From Lutraria lutraria (Eukaryota > Mollusca > Bivalvia > Venerida > Mactridae), in assembly GCA_964023205.1 (NCBI GenBank), contig OZ026846.1:36228194-36292193 (forward strand): 64,000 nucleotides of DNA, in the 5' to 3' direction. Below the pieces are notes generated by a model that was not told the origin of the DNA, ran no database searches, and worked only from the letters and a program-made list of their open reading frames with translations. Position numbers and translations under genes: made by a program. Positions within the stretch are counted from its first letter, which is position 1. Each line of letters starts with the position of its first letter. Positions 45,910 to 56,800 of this stretch are shown one piece after another.

Positions 45910-45937
45910 ATCAAGGACTTATATATAAGTCCTTGAT
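45910..45937. repeat. Perfect 28 bp palindrome
   Basis: ATCAAGGACTTATA is immediately followed by its exact reverse complement TATAAGTCCTTGAT, with no spacer. Confidence 0.9.
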
Positions 45938-46299
45938 AAAATACAAAGTCACCGACATATAACTTACTAGTATACAGTAAAAATGCGATATGCCCTTTAA
46001 ACTGAATTTAAAAGTATTGTACAGGTAAAGATTCTTTTAAATGAGTATTTATAATGGCTTCCATCATGCCGGAATTTATTGCCCGATCATAAAATTATGT
46101 TGATGACTCCCTCAGTTATATTGGTTGGTTTGTTGAGGTTAGCAGGATCCTTCCTCATCAAGGGGTCATCAGGTTTGCATTTAATACAAATAATGTTTAA
46201 AACAATATAAAACACACTTGTGTCAAAATTATTAATAATACCAGAACTTTCTATTAAGACGGAATTTGTTACTCTAAACTAAATATACTCGTACATGTT

Positions 46300-49200
46300 C
46301 TATAAACTTAATGGAATGAGGAACACTGAAAGAACAAGGGCAGATAAGAATCCCAAGCAAGCCTGAAGCGGTTGTCTCCCATTGCATGGCTCTCCGTCGT
46401 CTTCATCTTTCGTGCAGTAACAAGCCTTTCCTTTCGACATATCGTGACATGTAAGAAAATCTTCTGTAAGCTCACTCTCATCACTTGTAGTATTCCAACA
46501 AGTCCTCACTACCACAGTAACTCCTAGAAAAAACATAAGAGTCATACACTGTTCAAAATCTATTTCCAATTTTGAAATTTCCACTGCGCAAGTTTCTGCG
46601 CACTGTATGTCCTCCGAGCAAGCTTCTGCGCATTATATACACGTACATGTATATCACTGCTCCGGGAAATGCGATTGAATCATCGGATGATGATCTTTTT
46701 ATGATCGGTTGTCAGATTAAAGAACAATTAATGCGTAGTTGTGGAGACTAGTGTATCAGGAACTCGTAGCTATTTTGAGAATATTACAAATCAAGGAATG
46801 ACATAAATGAATCCGTTTATCGAACGTTATTGAGAAAACTTGTACCATTCGGTCCACCTTTCATTTAGTACTCTTCTTTATCGACATTTTGCATATCAAT
46901 GCATTGAACGGAAAGTGTTTTAAACAATAGTCGGCCAACACTAAATGTCATGTGGTGCGTTAATAGATAAAGAAATAATGGGTGGAAATTAAACAATAGT
47001 ATTTATCTTTAAACCTTTAAGTTACACTTTGAACATTTGGGTCTATCATGTATGCAGTAACCACAGACTTTTCTAAAAAGACAAAAAAGAACAACAACAT
47101 GCGCTTAAAGTGGAGACTTGGCTATAATTACAGTATCTGTCGAAATCAAATTGCTAAATCAAGTTTGTTTCAACAGCTGTACTCATACATGGAGTGTATG
47201 TTCTTGCATAGATAAGAGACAGTCGAACTTGAATGTTCGGGCATTTTTTATCAAGACAAGTTGACACGTTTGATGATATTCAAGCTTTATCATTTAGTAT
47301 TTTTAGTACGAATTGCTTTAGGAAACGGGATCAGTTATAATTTACTGAATTACTTTCTCAATACGTCATTAATTAACTTGGCGAAATATCTAATAAGACG
47401 GCCTACAATAAAACTAATCCAATCGTCCGCCACGGGAAAAACGCCTACGTTTTTTATAATTCCTTGGACTATCAGTCATGCCATGTTGTAACAAGAATTA
47501 CTTAATGAAACTGGTTTAATTACCCCCGTATACAAACTATAATTCATACAGAATCCTAAATCAACATTATTACATATTATGTGACATGAAGCATAAAGCA
47601 TATATAACTGTAAACTCGATTATAAACAATAAGTGTTAGTGAAACACGGATGCCCCCTAACGGCCAACTGGATAGTAAGACCTTGACCTTGACCATTGAA
47701 CTTAAAATCAATAGCGGTCATCCACATGTGATGGCATAGCTACAAACCCAGTCTAAAGAGCTTAGGTCTTTTAATCGTTCTTTAGTTATTGCACGGACAA
47801 GGTTTTTGTGCTGAAGGTCACCGTGACCTTTGACAGACTGACCTCAAAATCAATAGGGATGATTTATATGTGATGGCCAACCTCCCAACCAAAGGGGGCA
47901 TAATACTGAATTGAATGCATTTGACGAATTCTACAAATCAACCTTCACGAAATGTTCATTTAGGCCAATTCGCGCTTTTAAGATCGTTTGGGGCTATTCT
48001 TTCGATTGAGTCATGTAGTGCATGTTGCAGTTACTTGCGGAGATCCGGGTTATTATTTGTACAGAGTGCAAGAACCGGTGAACGAACAGTCAGTATATTG
48101 TTGAATCCAAACATGTATTCAGCCTATTTCGCTGCCCCATCAGACTGCCTTCATTCGATCTTGTTTTCTTTAGTCACGCATTAAATACATACCCTTATGA
48201 GAATCTGTAGACACAAGCTTCCTGCAGGCTGTCGTGTTACCGTCACATTTGGTCAGATAATGTGAGGCATTCTGAGTAACTTCCCACGTGACACCACATC
48301 CTGGTACAGTTAAACTGCTGCACTCGTAACATTCCAAACAACTTCCTGAAAATGTGTCATATACAGGCATTGATCAATGTATGTTAATTACTCTCAGTGG
48401 TTAAATAGTTTCTTAGCATTATCCAAGTAAAAACAATGGAAACATACTGGTACGACCGTGACACATGTTACATTGTATATTGTCATTAACAGATATAAGC
48501 TAATTTCCTCATTGTTATAACTAATCGCTATTGCAATATAATCATTATATTGCAGTTATTCGTTTCCATTCTATGTGCAGAATGTATTGAATATAAGTAT
48601 TTATTGAAATGTAATGTTACAGTAATGCAATTTACTTTAGTGTAACCGTTATATATGAGGCGGACAATTTACATATGCATCGTTCCTATGAAGAACCAGT
48701 ACGTACTACAGTCCCCTCCTCCGTAAGCAACAAAGTAGTTCTGAAGGATCAATACAGAGATGTTAATATAGTTTCTAACATTGTCACTGAATGTAAAGAA
48801 TACTTTTTAGATATAAATGATTACATAATCAATACCATATACAAGTAAACGTGTTACATTTTGTATTTGCAAAAATCAATGCGTAGTAATACACGGATTA
48901 AGTTGTGCGTACCATCGGTAATTTCAAATGATTTAAATATGCATGACCTTCATTGAGTATTTTTTATGACGTCATGACTCCCATGGTTCACTTTTAATCA
49001 ATTTGTCTGATTCAATCAAGGTGGATGACATATACAGCGATTTCATTGATTAATTCAGGATTAGAAAATATTTAGGATCGAATCGTACCTCCAAAAAATG
49101 AAATGTACGTTTAGAAAAGAAATGAAACGAAAAGATTTCGACCTACTTATCCGTTTTTGGTCAACTAACCGTAATCGTTTATTGACATTTTTTGTAGCTT

Positions 49201-51583
49201 TATTCATACGTTGTATTGCATATTATTTATAGATCGAGTTTCAACATTCAAAGTTTGTAAAATGAACGACAGTTCAGCTTTCAATAGTCGTCACTCGCTC
49301 GGCGCGCATGAATTTTTATGCGGACCTTTGTACTATGTTTATTTACGTACGCCATGCGATTATTAAAATTCAGTTACCATGACTACTTTCAGTACTTTGA
49401 TTTTATGTATAGTACATAGTTTATCATTCATGTTGGATATTTACATACAGTCAAAACGTACAGTAACTGTTGGCGAAACTCCAAATACTATACATCGCGC
49501 AACGAGAAGGCCTTCTATTATCTATGAATCTTTCCTGTGTATTCCGAATGCGTGTATCACATATTAAACAGGTAAAAACAAACAGTTTAGTTTTTGCTAT
49601 GGTAACACTAAGATAAATCATACATACATACGCTCTATAAAATATATAACGACCTACATATGACGTTGAGGGTAATAAAGGTAATATTTTTATTAAGATA
49701 TGTGTGAACACTGACAAACAATAAATACACTGACAATTGTCGCATTAAGTCTTCTCAGTCCGTAGTTGTGTAGATTTATTTGTATTTTTTATATTGATAT
49801 ATTTACTAGCTATTTATTTATTTCTCTATTACATACATGTCATATCAATATAAAACATTAATGTACCTGTATAATAAAATGATAGTATAGAGTATACAAC
49901 CATTCTAAAATAAATTATTATATATATTGTTGATATCATGTACTGTACATATATTTACACTATAAAACTTAGGTTACTATTGCTAATCTTAATTAATTCA
50001 AAATCTACAATAAAATTAACTTACTTACAAAACTGAAAAGTATAAACCTGCGGCCTTAATATGCATTGTATGAAATGATTTTATACATCAATGTATTTTA
50101 ATTATGCAGGATGAGTCTTCTTTGTTCTACGTACAAAAGTAAATTTATCAATGCAGTCATTTTCAGCAATCAATGTTTCTTAAGAAACATCTTGTTCATT
50201 TCGTACCGCTACAGGCAAATGAATTAGTACGGACTGACTATAAGTTTGTAGTTGCATGTACTACGTTTTAAACACGGGTGAAACAGCAATTCGCTCTCCT
50301 TAAAAGTATAGAGAAATCAATCGGTTGTAAAGCAGACGATCGTTTTTACTCAGACATCATCAAAGACGCTGAGGCCAAGACTGGTTCTCTTAAAAACCTG
50401 CGGGAAATCTGAGTAGTACTGAATAGGCTATATTGATTGATGACGAAAAAACATATATCGATAGACAGGGCCTGGTCTAGTCGTCCCACTTAGAGGATCC
50501 TATTAATTCAACGAGATAACGACTTAAAAGATTATCATACTTTAACACGGCGTTTGATTTATTCGAATAATTTGAATCTCGTTTATGTATCAAATTAAAT
50601 CAAACGGGCCGTCCTGTATCCGGTATTTAAATGGTCGCATTTTCTTCCTGAGAGCAATTAAATAGTTGAGCACAAAGAAATGGAATTTGAGAGAGTCGTT
50701 ATGTACGAGTTTCGTGCTTGGATACACCATTAGCGTTTCGGTAGAGATTTAAGAACATCACGTTAATTATAGCATTGTCTAAACTGTTCCTTAGAGCAAC
50801 TGATTATGTTAGAGTGTTGTGAATGAACTCAGAACACAATGATATTATTACGGGGCCGCAGGTAATCAGAGAACATTGATACTAGCTCATAATGCACAGT
50901 CTTTTGATGTATATAAGGCCTACAGACAAAGCAAAGAATTTCTATCATCCCCTCCCCCGGGACACACTCCAGTGTTTCATAGCCAGCTTCCAAACACGCT
51001 ATAGATGGTGGAGAAAAACAACAACTTGTTTTAAAAGAACACTTACGGTAAAACAATGCATGGTCTTTTAATACAAGGGTTAACTAAAAGCAAAATAATT
51101 TTATATAAATTTAACTCTGTATACAGAAATTGTAAATGTGGTCTAACGCATGAACTATTTAGTGGACGTTTGGAATTTTTATCTCCATGCTTTCATAACA
51201 TCGACACTGTAAAATACATGTATTTGCAAATCATAGTACATGTAATGTTTGCAGTTGTAGTTAGATTGTTTCTTGAATTATAAATGACTGTTGGCAGAAA
51301 TACAGAGATTTCTATTGTGACGTCGTAAAATGAAAGTGTCGCTAATAATATTCGCATAATTGAAGACAACAAAGAGTGTACGTCAGCCTAGCTGTTATCC
51401 AATAAGCCATATAGCTGATACACATGTATTGATTAACGCGAGGCGTGATACGACAAGTATAGAACGGTACTTTACGATAGTTTACCTGAAATTACTAAAA
51501 TAATAGTCTAAAAAATACTTACCTAAGCTAATGAAAGAGCAGATCACCACACACACCACAATCACACAATTTTTGTAGTCCAT
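46300..51583 (-). CDS. GPI-anchored Ly6/uPAR-type three-finger protein, copy B
   Basis: Exons 51583-51523, 48345-48193 and 46523-46300 give 145 residues, with the same 61-nt first exon and phase-1 introns as copies A and C. The signal peptide is MDYKNCVIVVCVVICSFISL. The mature domain has CLECYECSS, PGCGVTWEV, YLTKC, ACRKLV, RTCWNTT, TCHDMSKGKACYC and EPCNGRQPL, followed by the GPI-type tail LGFLSALVLSVFLIPLSL. There are eleven cysteines before the tail region plus one in QAC. Sequons: NAS, NTT and NTT. It keeps the extra Cys next to the cleavage site seen in A but absent in C. Intron 1 is ~3.2 kb; intron 2 holds a dispersed GACCTTGACC-type repeat. It is a tandem duplicate; the three genes are evenly spaced at roughly 7-8 kb. 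Tissue and ligand cannot be inferred. Confidence 0.88.
47670..47905. repeat. Two degenerate units of a GACCTTGACC-type dispersed repeat
   Basis: AAAATCAATAGCGGTCATCC and AAAATCAATAGGGATGATTT head two units about 140 bp apart, each followed by ATGTGATGGC. The vocabulary (GTGACCTTTGAC, CTCAAAATCAATAGG) is that of bivalve tandem-core elements. No ends were identified. It lies in copy B intron 2. Confidence 0.5.
48400..51500. other. Intron 1 of three-finger copy B, nothing further recognised
   Basis: AT-rich intronic DNA. Several short ORFs are present but none has a domain, signal peptide plus tail, or conserved splice context. No bounded mobile element was identified. Confidence 0.35.
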
Positions 51584-51748
51584 TTTCAACGATATAACCC
51601 GAGAATTCAATACAATAATGCAAGGTTAATCACGTGGAAGGTTAAACCTGAGTGATGTTGGAGAACTGGAGCCAGTCACCGCAACAAGCCGAGAAATGAT
51701 GCGGAACAGGTCAGGGTATTTATCACAGATCGAGAGTAAGATACCACG

Positions 51749-51818
51749 AAGCTGGTTCTCATTCCATGTTGCAGTGCGCTTAATGCTATGTACATCCAGT
51801 GTCAACGGGAACCAGTTT
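51749..51818. repeat. Very short MITE, AAGCTGGTT...AACCAGTTT
   Basis: AAGCTGGTTCTC and GGGAACCAGTTT bound 70 bp; the internal ATTCCATGTTGCAGTG is the inverse of the core seen at 14233-14296. Confidence 0.5.
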
Positions 51819-52307
51819 ACGATACTCGCTGATAAAGTTATTTTATTCCGAATCAGTCAGTCGATACTCCTCAGGCATGCAGCGAGTGTGTTCAAACTCC
51901 GCTACTGGTTTCCAACACATGGGCTTAGTGAAGATGTTGTACATCACATTGTGTAACAATCCCGACTCGCTTACATGTAATACATGCACCTGTTTATCTG
52001 TTTGTATTCCGTAAAAAAACTGGAAATTAGTTGATTCATGTACATGATAATGTTGATTAGTAATTCGATTCTAAAAAAGCATGCATTTATGTTTTCTGCA
52101 ACAGAACAGTATTTTAACAGTGATCAATTATATAACTCCATAAAATTTTGGCGATATGTTGTTCTGGGACTAATGAAGTTAAGTTAGGTACTTTTTATCT
52201 TCAACAATGATTCATATCTTTATAATGTCAAACATCGAATTCCATGAAACTATATTATGCCGCATGATCGCATCTTCGGTCACATGAAACATATGTGTGT
52301 ATTATTG

Positions 52308-52366
52308 AGGGAGAGTAATCTGCTTCTGACTGTTCCAATAAGACAGCTAGAGTGTTCTCCCCTGGT
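52308..52366 (+). pseudogene. Fragment of AAMP last exon
   Basis: ATAAGACAGCTAGAGTGTTC followed by TCCC at 52338-52361 is identical over 24 nt to AAMP exon 11 (36371-36394). Similarity extends left through CTGACTGTT to about the exon start. A 4-nt gap (GAAG missing) breaks the reading frame. Neither exon 10 nor the AAMP 3' UTR is recognisable next to it. It is a non-functional duplicated fragment; mechanism unknown. Confidence 0.75.
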
Positions 52367-52478
52367 TTATCATCTGACCATTACAGTGCAAACTGTTTTC
52401 CTTATTTACGCTATATATATATCTAAATGAGCAGATTTTATGTGTTGAGCCTCAAAAATACGTTTGTTTCTTGTTACT

Positions 52479-52589
52479 CGACCTATCCTAATGTTCTCAG
52501 CGACCCTGGGTTGTTTATTAAGACCGAGGAACCGACCTACCCTCTGAATGTTCTCAGCAACCCTGGGTTGTTTATTAAGACCGAGGAAC
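52479..52589 (+). repeat. Tandem duplication of a 57 bp unit
   Basis: AATGTTCTCAGCRACCCTGG, then GTTGTTTATTAAGACCGAGG, occurs twice at a 57 bp offset with one or two differences. Near the AAMP fragment. Confidence 0.85.
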
Positions 52590-53858
52590 GTACAGTACTA
52601 CCACTTTTAAGAAAGATACCAACATCAATTATCAAATTTGCCAATGGACCAAAATTCTCAGCTGTAGTTAAAGCATTGAACTGTTCAAATATGATTCTGG
52701 TGTTTGATTTGAACGAGTGTGTCTTTTTATTGACTTTACATTATACGTATGTACCATAATTTTAAAGTAAATGGTGACGACAAGTGATATATGAACTTAT
52801 CGGCGGCAGTCCCCCTGGGTAATTAAGTTAAACATAGTCATAGACGTGGTAGTTTATTGTCACAATTTCCAAAAGCAGAAAAAATTGGTAAAAAACACGT
52901 AAGATTTCGTAAGAAAAACCGCAATACTCGATTTCCAGCCAATTTTATCTACAACGTGGCAGACTATTCGAGCATTGTGGGACATTGCTTACCTTCTCGC
53001 GACAGCTGTGCCGCAACAGATGAGAAAATTCACTAACGAGTACATCTGCAATATAATGCATTTTTGCTAGCACGTCAACGGTTTACCGATCGCACCTCGT
53101 GAAAATTATATTGTGATTAAAATCCTCTGAAGTGATAGTATAATTATTGTGATGGTTCAGACCATAAACTAAGATTGTCATATCCATAAGAATTTAATTA
53201 TATTTAAACACATTCTTAGATACTGGTACAAACGAGTAAAAGGTTAACATAATCATCTAGTCTATATTATAAATATACTAACACGAAAAAGAAAGTGTGC
53301 ACTTTTATATTGGCCATAACTTTTTTATAATTGTTGAATATTGTCCACATAAGTCACACATTGTACCCTTTTACAAAGTGTCGTATTACTGAAGCAAATA
53401 CATTGTTATCACATTTTTGATACCAATTTTGCTTATATTTCGCTTTTATAAGTACATGTATAAAAAAGTCCAAGTGAACAGTTCCTTTTTCGTGTAAGTA
53501 TACGGTAAATATCACCATTAATTATTACGTTCAAAAGCTGAATCAAAATCTGAACTAAAAAAGTAGACTTCTAGGAAATGCTCAAATAAATACGAAATAA
53601 ATTCGTAAATTTGTAGATTTCCTGATTAAGCTCTTGATATATACGATTACATATAAAATAACTAATGATATAATTAATATAGTTATAAGGCGATTTTATA
53701 CAAATGTCGCCACATGAAGTCTTAAGAAATTGCTACTCACTAAACGTGTTCACCACATACATGTATGCCTTTACAAATGAAATTGTAAAAAATGATTGAA
53801 TTCTTGAGCAACTAATTTGTATTTTTTCCAGGTGAATTTCTCCAATAAACTAAGTGTT

Positions 53859-56800
53859 TCAATGTCGTATAAGGTGAACTAAAATAACAAGGGTAGATAA
53901 TAATCCCCAGTAAGCCAGTAGCGGTTGTCTCCCATTGCATGGTTTCTTATCATCCTTGTCTTTTGTACAGTAACACGATTCTGATGCTGACATTTCATGG
54001 CAAGAGAGAAACTCATCATCAAGTGTTAGACTAGCTGTTGTGGTCCAACACGATCTTACAACAACTAACTGTCCTGAAAAAAAAATAAACCACGGACTTG
54101 CTGTGGATTCTATTTCCTTGCAAAATTAACACATAAACTGACTTGCGTAAAAATGCGTGATATATGCGAAGTTAACAACCTGATCGGCCTCTCGAACTTG
54201 GATTTATAATTTGAACTTTTGGCATATTCAAGCATGAGTCAATCGTAACAACTCTGACTTTCCATCACAGGCAAATACGCATTTTCTTTAGACAAACGCC
54301 GAGAAGTGCAAAATTATCATCGGCAAGCGTTAGTCTAGTTCCTTGTCCAATATGCCTGCCCTAGTGTTACATACTTGTTTTAATTCGTATTAAAGAAATT
54401 AAAATAGTATCTTTTAACAGAATAAACATGTTTTGAACATACATACAATGTGAATACATCGCAGCATAATGAGCTAGTAAAACCCCTTTACTTATTTTTG
54501 AAAATCATTTAATTTCAAAATTTACTCAAGCATACAATTAATGAGATTTTTTATAGGCAAACGCTTAAAAATGTGGTGGCAAACGAAAGGTTCTACGTAC
54601 GTCTAAATGAGTTTGATAGTATGTTTAATGTGTTCATGTCAATTATGTGAGACATATTCACATTATTTTTTTATAAGATTTTTATCAGTAGAGATGGCGA
54701 CTAACGTTTGATTGAAATTTTAGAGCTTGATCTTAAACTATTTTCGAGTATTTTGCTGACAGTATGGTTTGTAACTGAACAAAGTTCGTACAAGAGGACC
54801 ATGCTCGCCTTGCACGTATCGCTCACATGAGAGTGAGAGTGATGGTATAGGGGGCCATACAGGAAAACAGACACAACAAAATACGAAGTGTTCTCATGTT
54901 TAAGTAAAAAGTTGTGTCTTTATGTTTTAAGTGGTATAAATATTTCAGTTATAATGTTCAAATATGTGATTTTGACATCGGACACGGGCCGATCGTCATG
55001 TATGACCGAACAGATATAATGCACCGCAATAGTTTAAACGTATTTATTTACATCGATTGTAGAGCAAGTTCTTACAACTTACGGTCTAGCCTTACACCAC
55101 TGCATAGTATGCATATGACGTGTGCAGTTTGATTACAAACGTCTTTGGTTCAGGTGGACTAGGGTAACAATTTATACAATACACTGTCAGCAAACCTTAT
55201 AGTGATAAAAAGGAGAGATATAAATGTTAACGATAGTAAGTTGCAAGATGAGTTCAGCCACCACTTTGGTATAAAATACAACCATGTGTAAAGATGAACA
55301 TGATATTTATGTCAAGTACAAATGTATTGTTAGGAAACCATTACAATCGGTTACTGTGTTCAGCGAGCCGAATCAGAGATAGGCCCTATATATGATACAT
55401 ATGTTACTGAAATATATCCTTTGAGCGTACTTAACTTTTTACAACCACAATTTAAAGCGAAGTTTTTCCTATTTGTACGAATTTGATACTAACGAGTTGC
55501 AAACCTAATATTATACTACACTATACATACATGTTTGTAATTACATAGCACAAGGACTAAAAAAGACATAAAATCACCTTCAGTACCGAAGAGGAATAAG
55601 TTTAGCAGGAGTAAAGGAACTCGGTCTGAAATGAAATGATTGTTTAAATAAGGTGACCATGATAAATTACCTTTATGTACGTCCGTTGACGTGATTTTCC
55701 TGCAAGCTGCAGTATCACCCTCACATCGAGTCAAGTACTGTTTGGATTCATTTTTGGAAAGTTCCCACGTGGCACCACAGCCTGGTACAGACAGGCTGCT
55801 GCAGTCATAACATTCCAAACTGTATCCTGAAAAGAGGAATAAACGATCATATACATGTACAGTCATAATTAACTATGTTACATGCTACCTCCGAATAAAG
55901 GCCATGCATATTGTGATTAAAGACCATTCTTTTAAAACTGTTCATAGATTATTTAGAACAAAATGACGACCGAATAATGGTCACCTGTCAATAAAGGCCA
56001 CATTTTGTTTTGACCAAATGTTTGTATGTACATGTATTACCATCAGAGAAATTTTGAACAACATGAAAGCTGACAATAATAGAAGTCCCCATCGGCTTAT
56101 GTTACATTTGTTATTATAACCTTAGCTGTGTGATACATCTGTATATAGGATTAGTTATACAAACTATGTGATATTCTAATGTAACATGATTCAATTCTAT
56201 CAGTATTTGCCTTCTGTCCCCATCTTAGTAAGTCACACACAGTTCATATCCTTGAACAAGCTGTCTGTATCTCATGTGAAGAACATAATTATATGTACTA
56301 GATTGAATTGTATGAATTTCCATATCGTTACGTTTAGATTTAAATATACCGAAGCTGCAAAATGCGGTACATTTTTCAGGAGAAGGAAAATGCTGATTTT
56401 CTTTATAAACAAAACATCACAAAAAATAACGTTCAGTAAGTAAAAATGCACCTTCGACTTTTCAAAATTGGGAAAGTGTTTCGACGGGTTTTATGGATGC
56501 AAGTACAAAAAGTTCAACCAGCATTTATGGATGCAGTTTCGGCATATATTAAGTGCAACAAGTACAAAAATTTCAAATCCGGCTTTTATCAAAGAGTAAT
56601 ATGAAACTCCGGCATTTTAGGATAATTGCGAATTTTTAACAGGCATTTTATCTCTCGTTTTTTCTCATTTCTGATGGGATATTCAAACGGGCGTATCAGG
56701 CGAAGAGAAGGGGGGGGGGGGGGGGGGGTAGACGTAGGTTCAGAACATGTATAAAATCGAAAGTTTAAGACCGGTATTTTAAACTGAACGGCATATCGAT

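Larger units (their letters stand above)
43291..46299. other. Intergenic between three-finger copies A and B
   Basis: No gene seen. It holds a TACAGTAAATCCC-type MITE relic (44442-44605), a tRNA-like SINE fragment (45160-45238) and a perfect 28 bp palindrome (45910-45937). The promoter of copy A should lie just above 43290 but no core motif could be fixed. Confidence 0.45.
51584..53858. other. Intergenic between three-finger copies B and C
   Basis: It holds a 70 bp MITE (51749-51818), a fragment of AAMP's last exon (52308-52366) and a 57 bp tandem duplication (52479-52589). No gene is recognised. The upstream promoter of copy B and the 3' UTR of copy C belong here. Confidence 0.45.

Noticed and set aside
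55516..55866. 116-residue minus-strand ORF containing a three-finger exon
   Set aside because: Only 55671-55826 is exon 2 of copy C; the rest is intron read-through on both sides of good splice sites.
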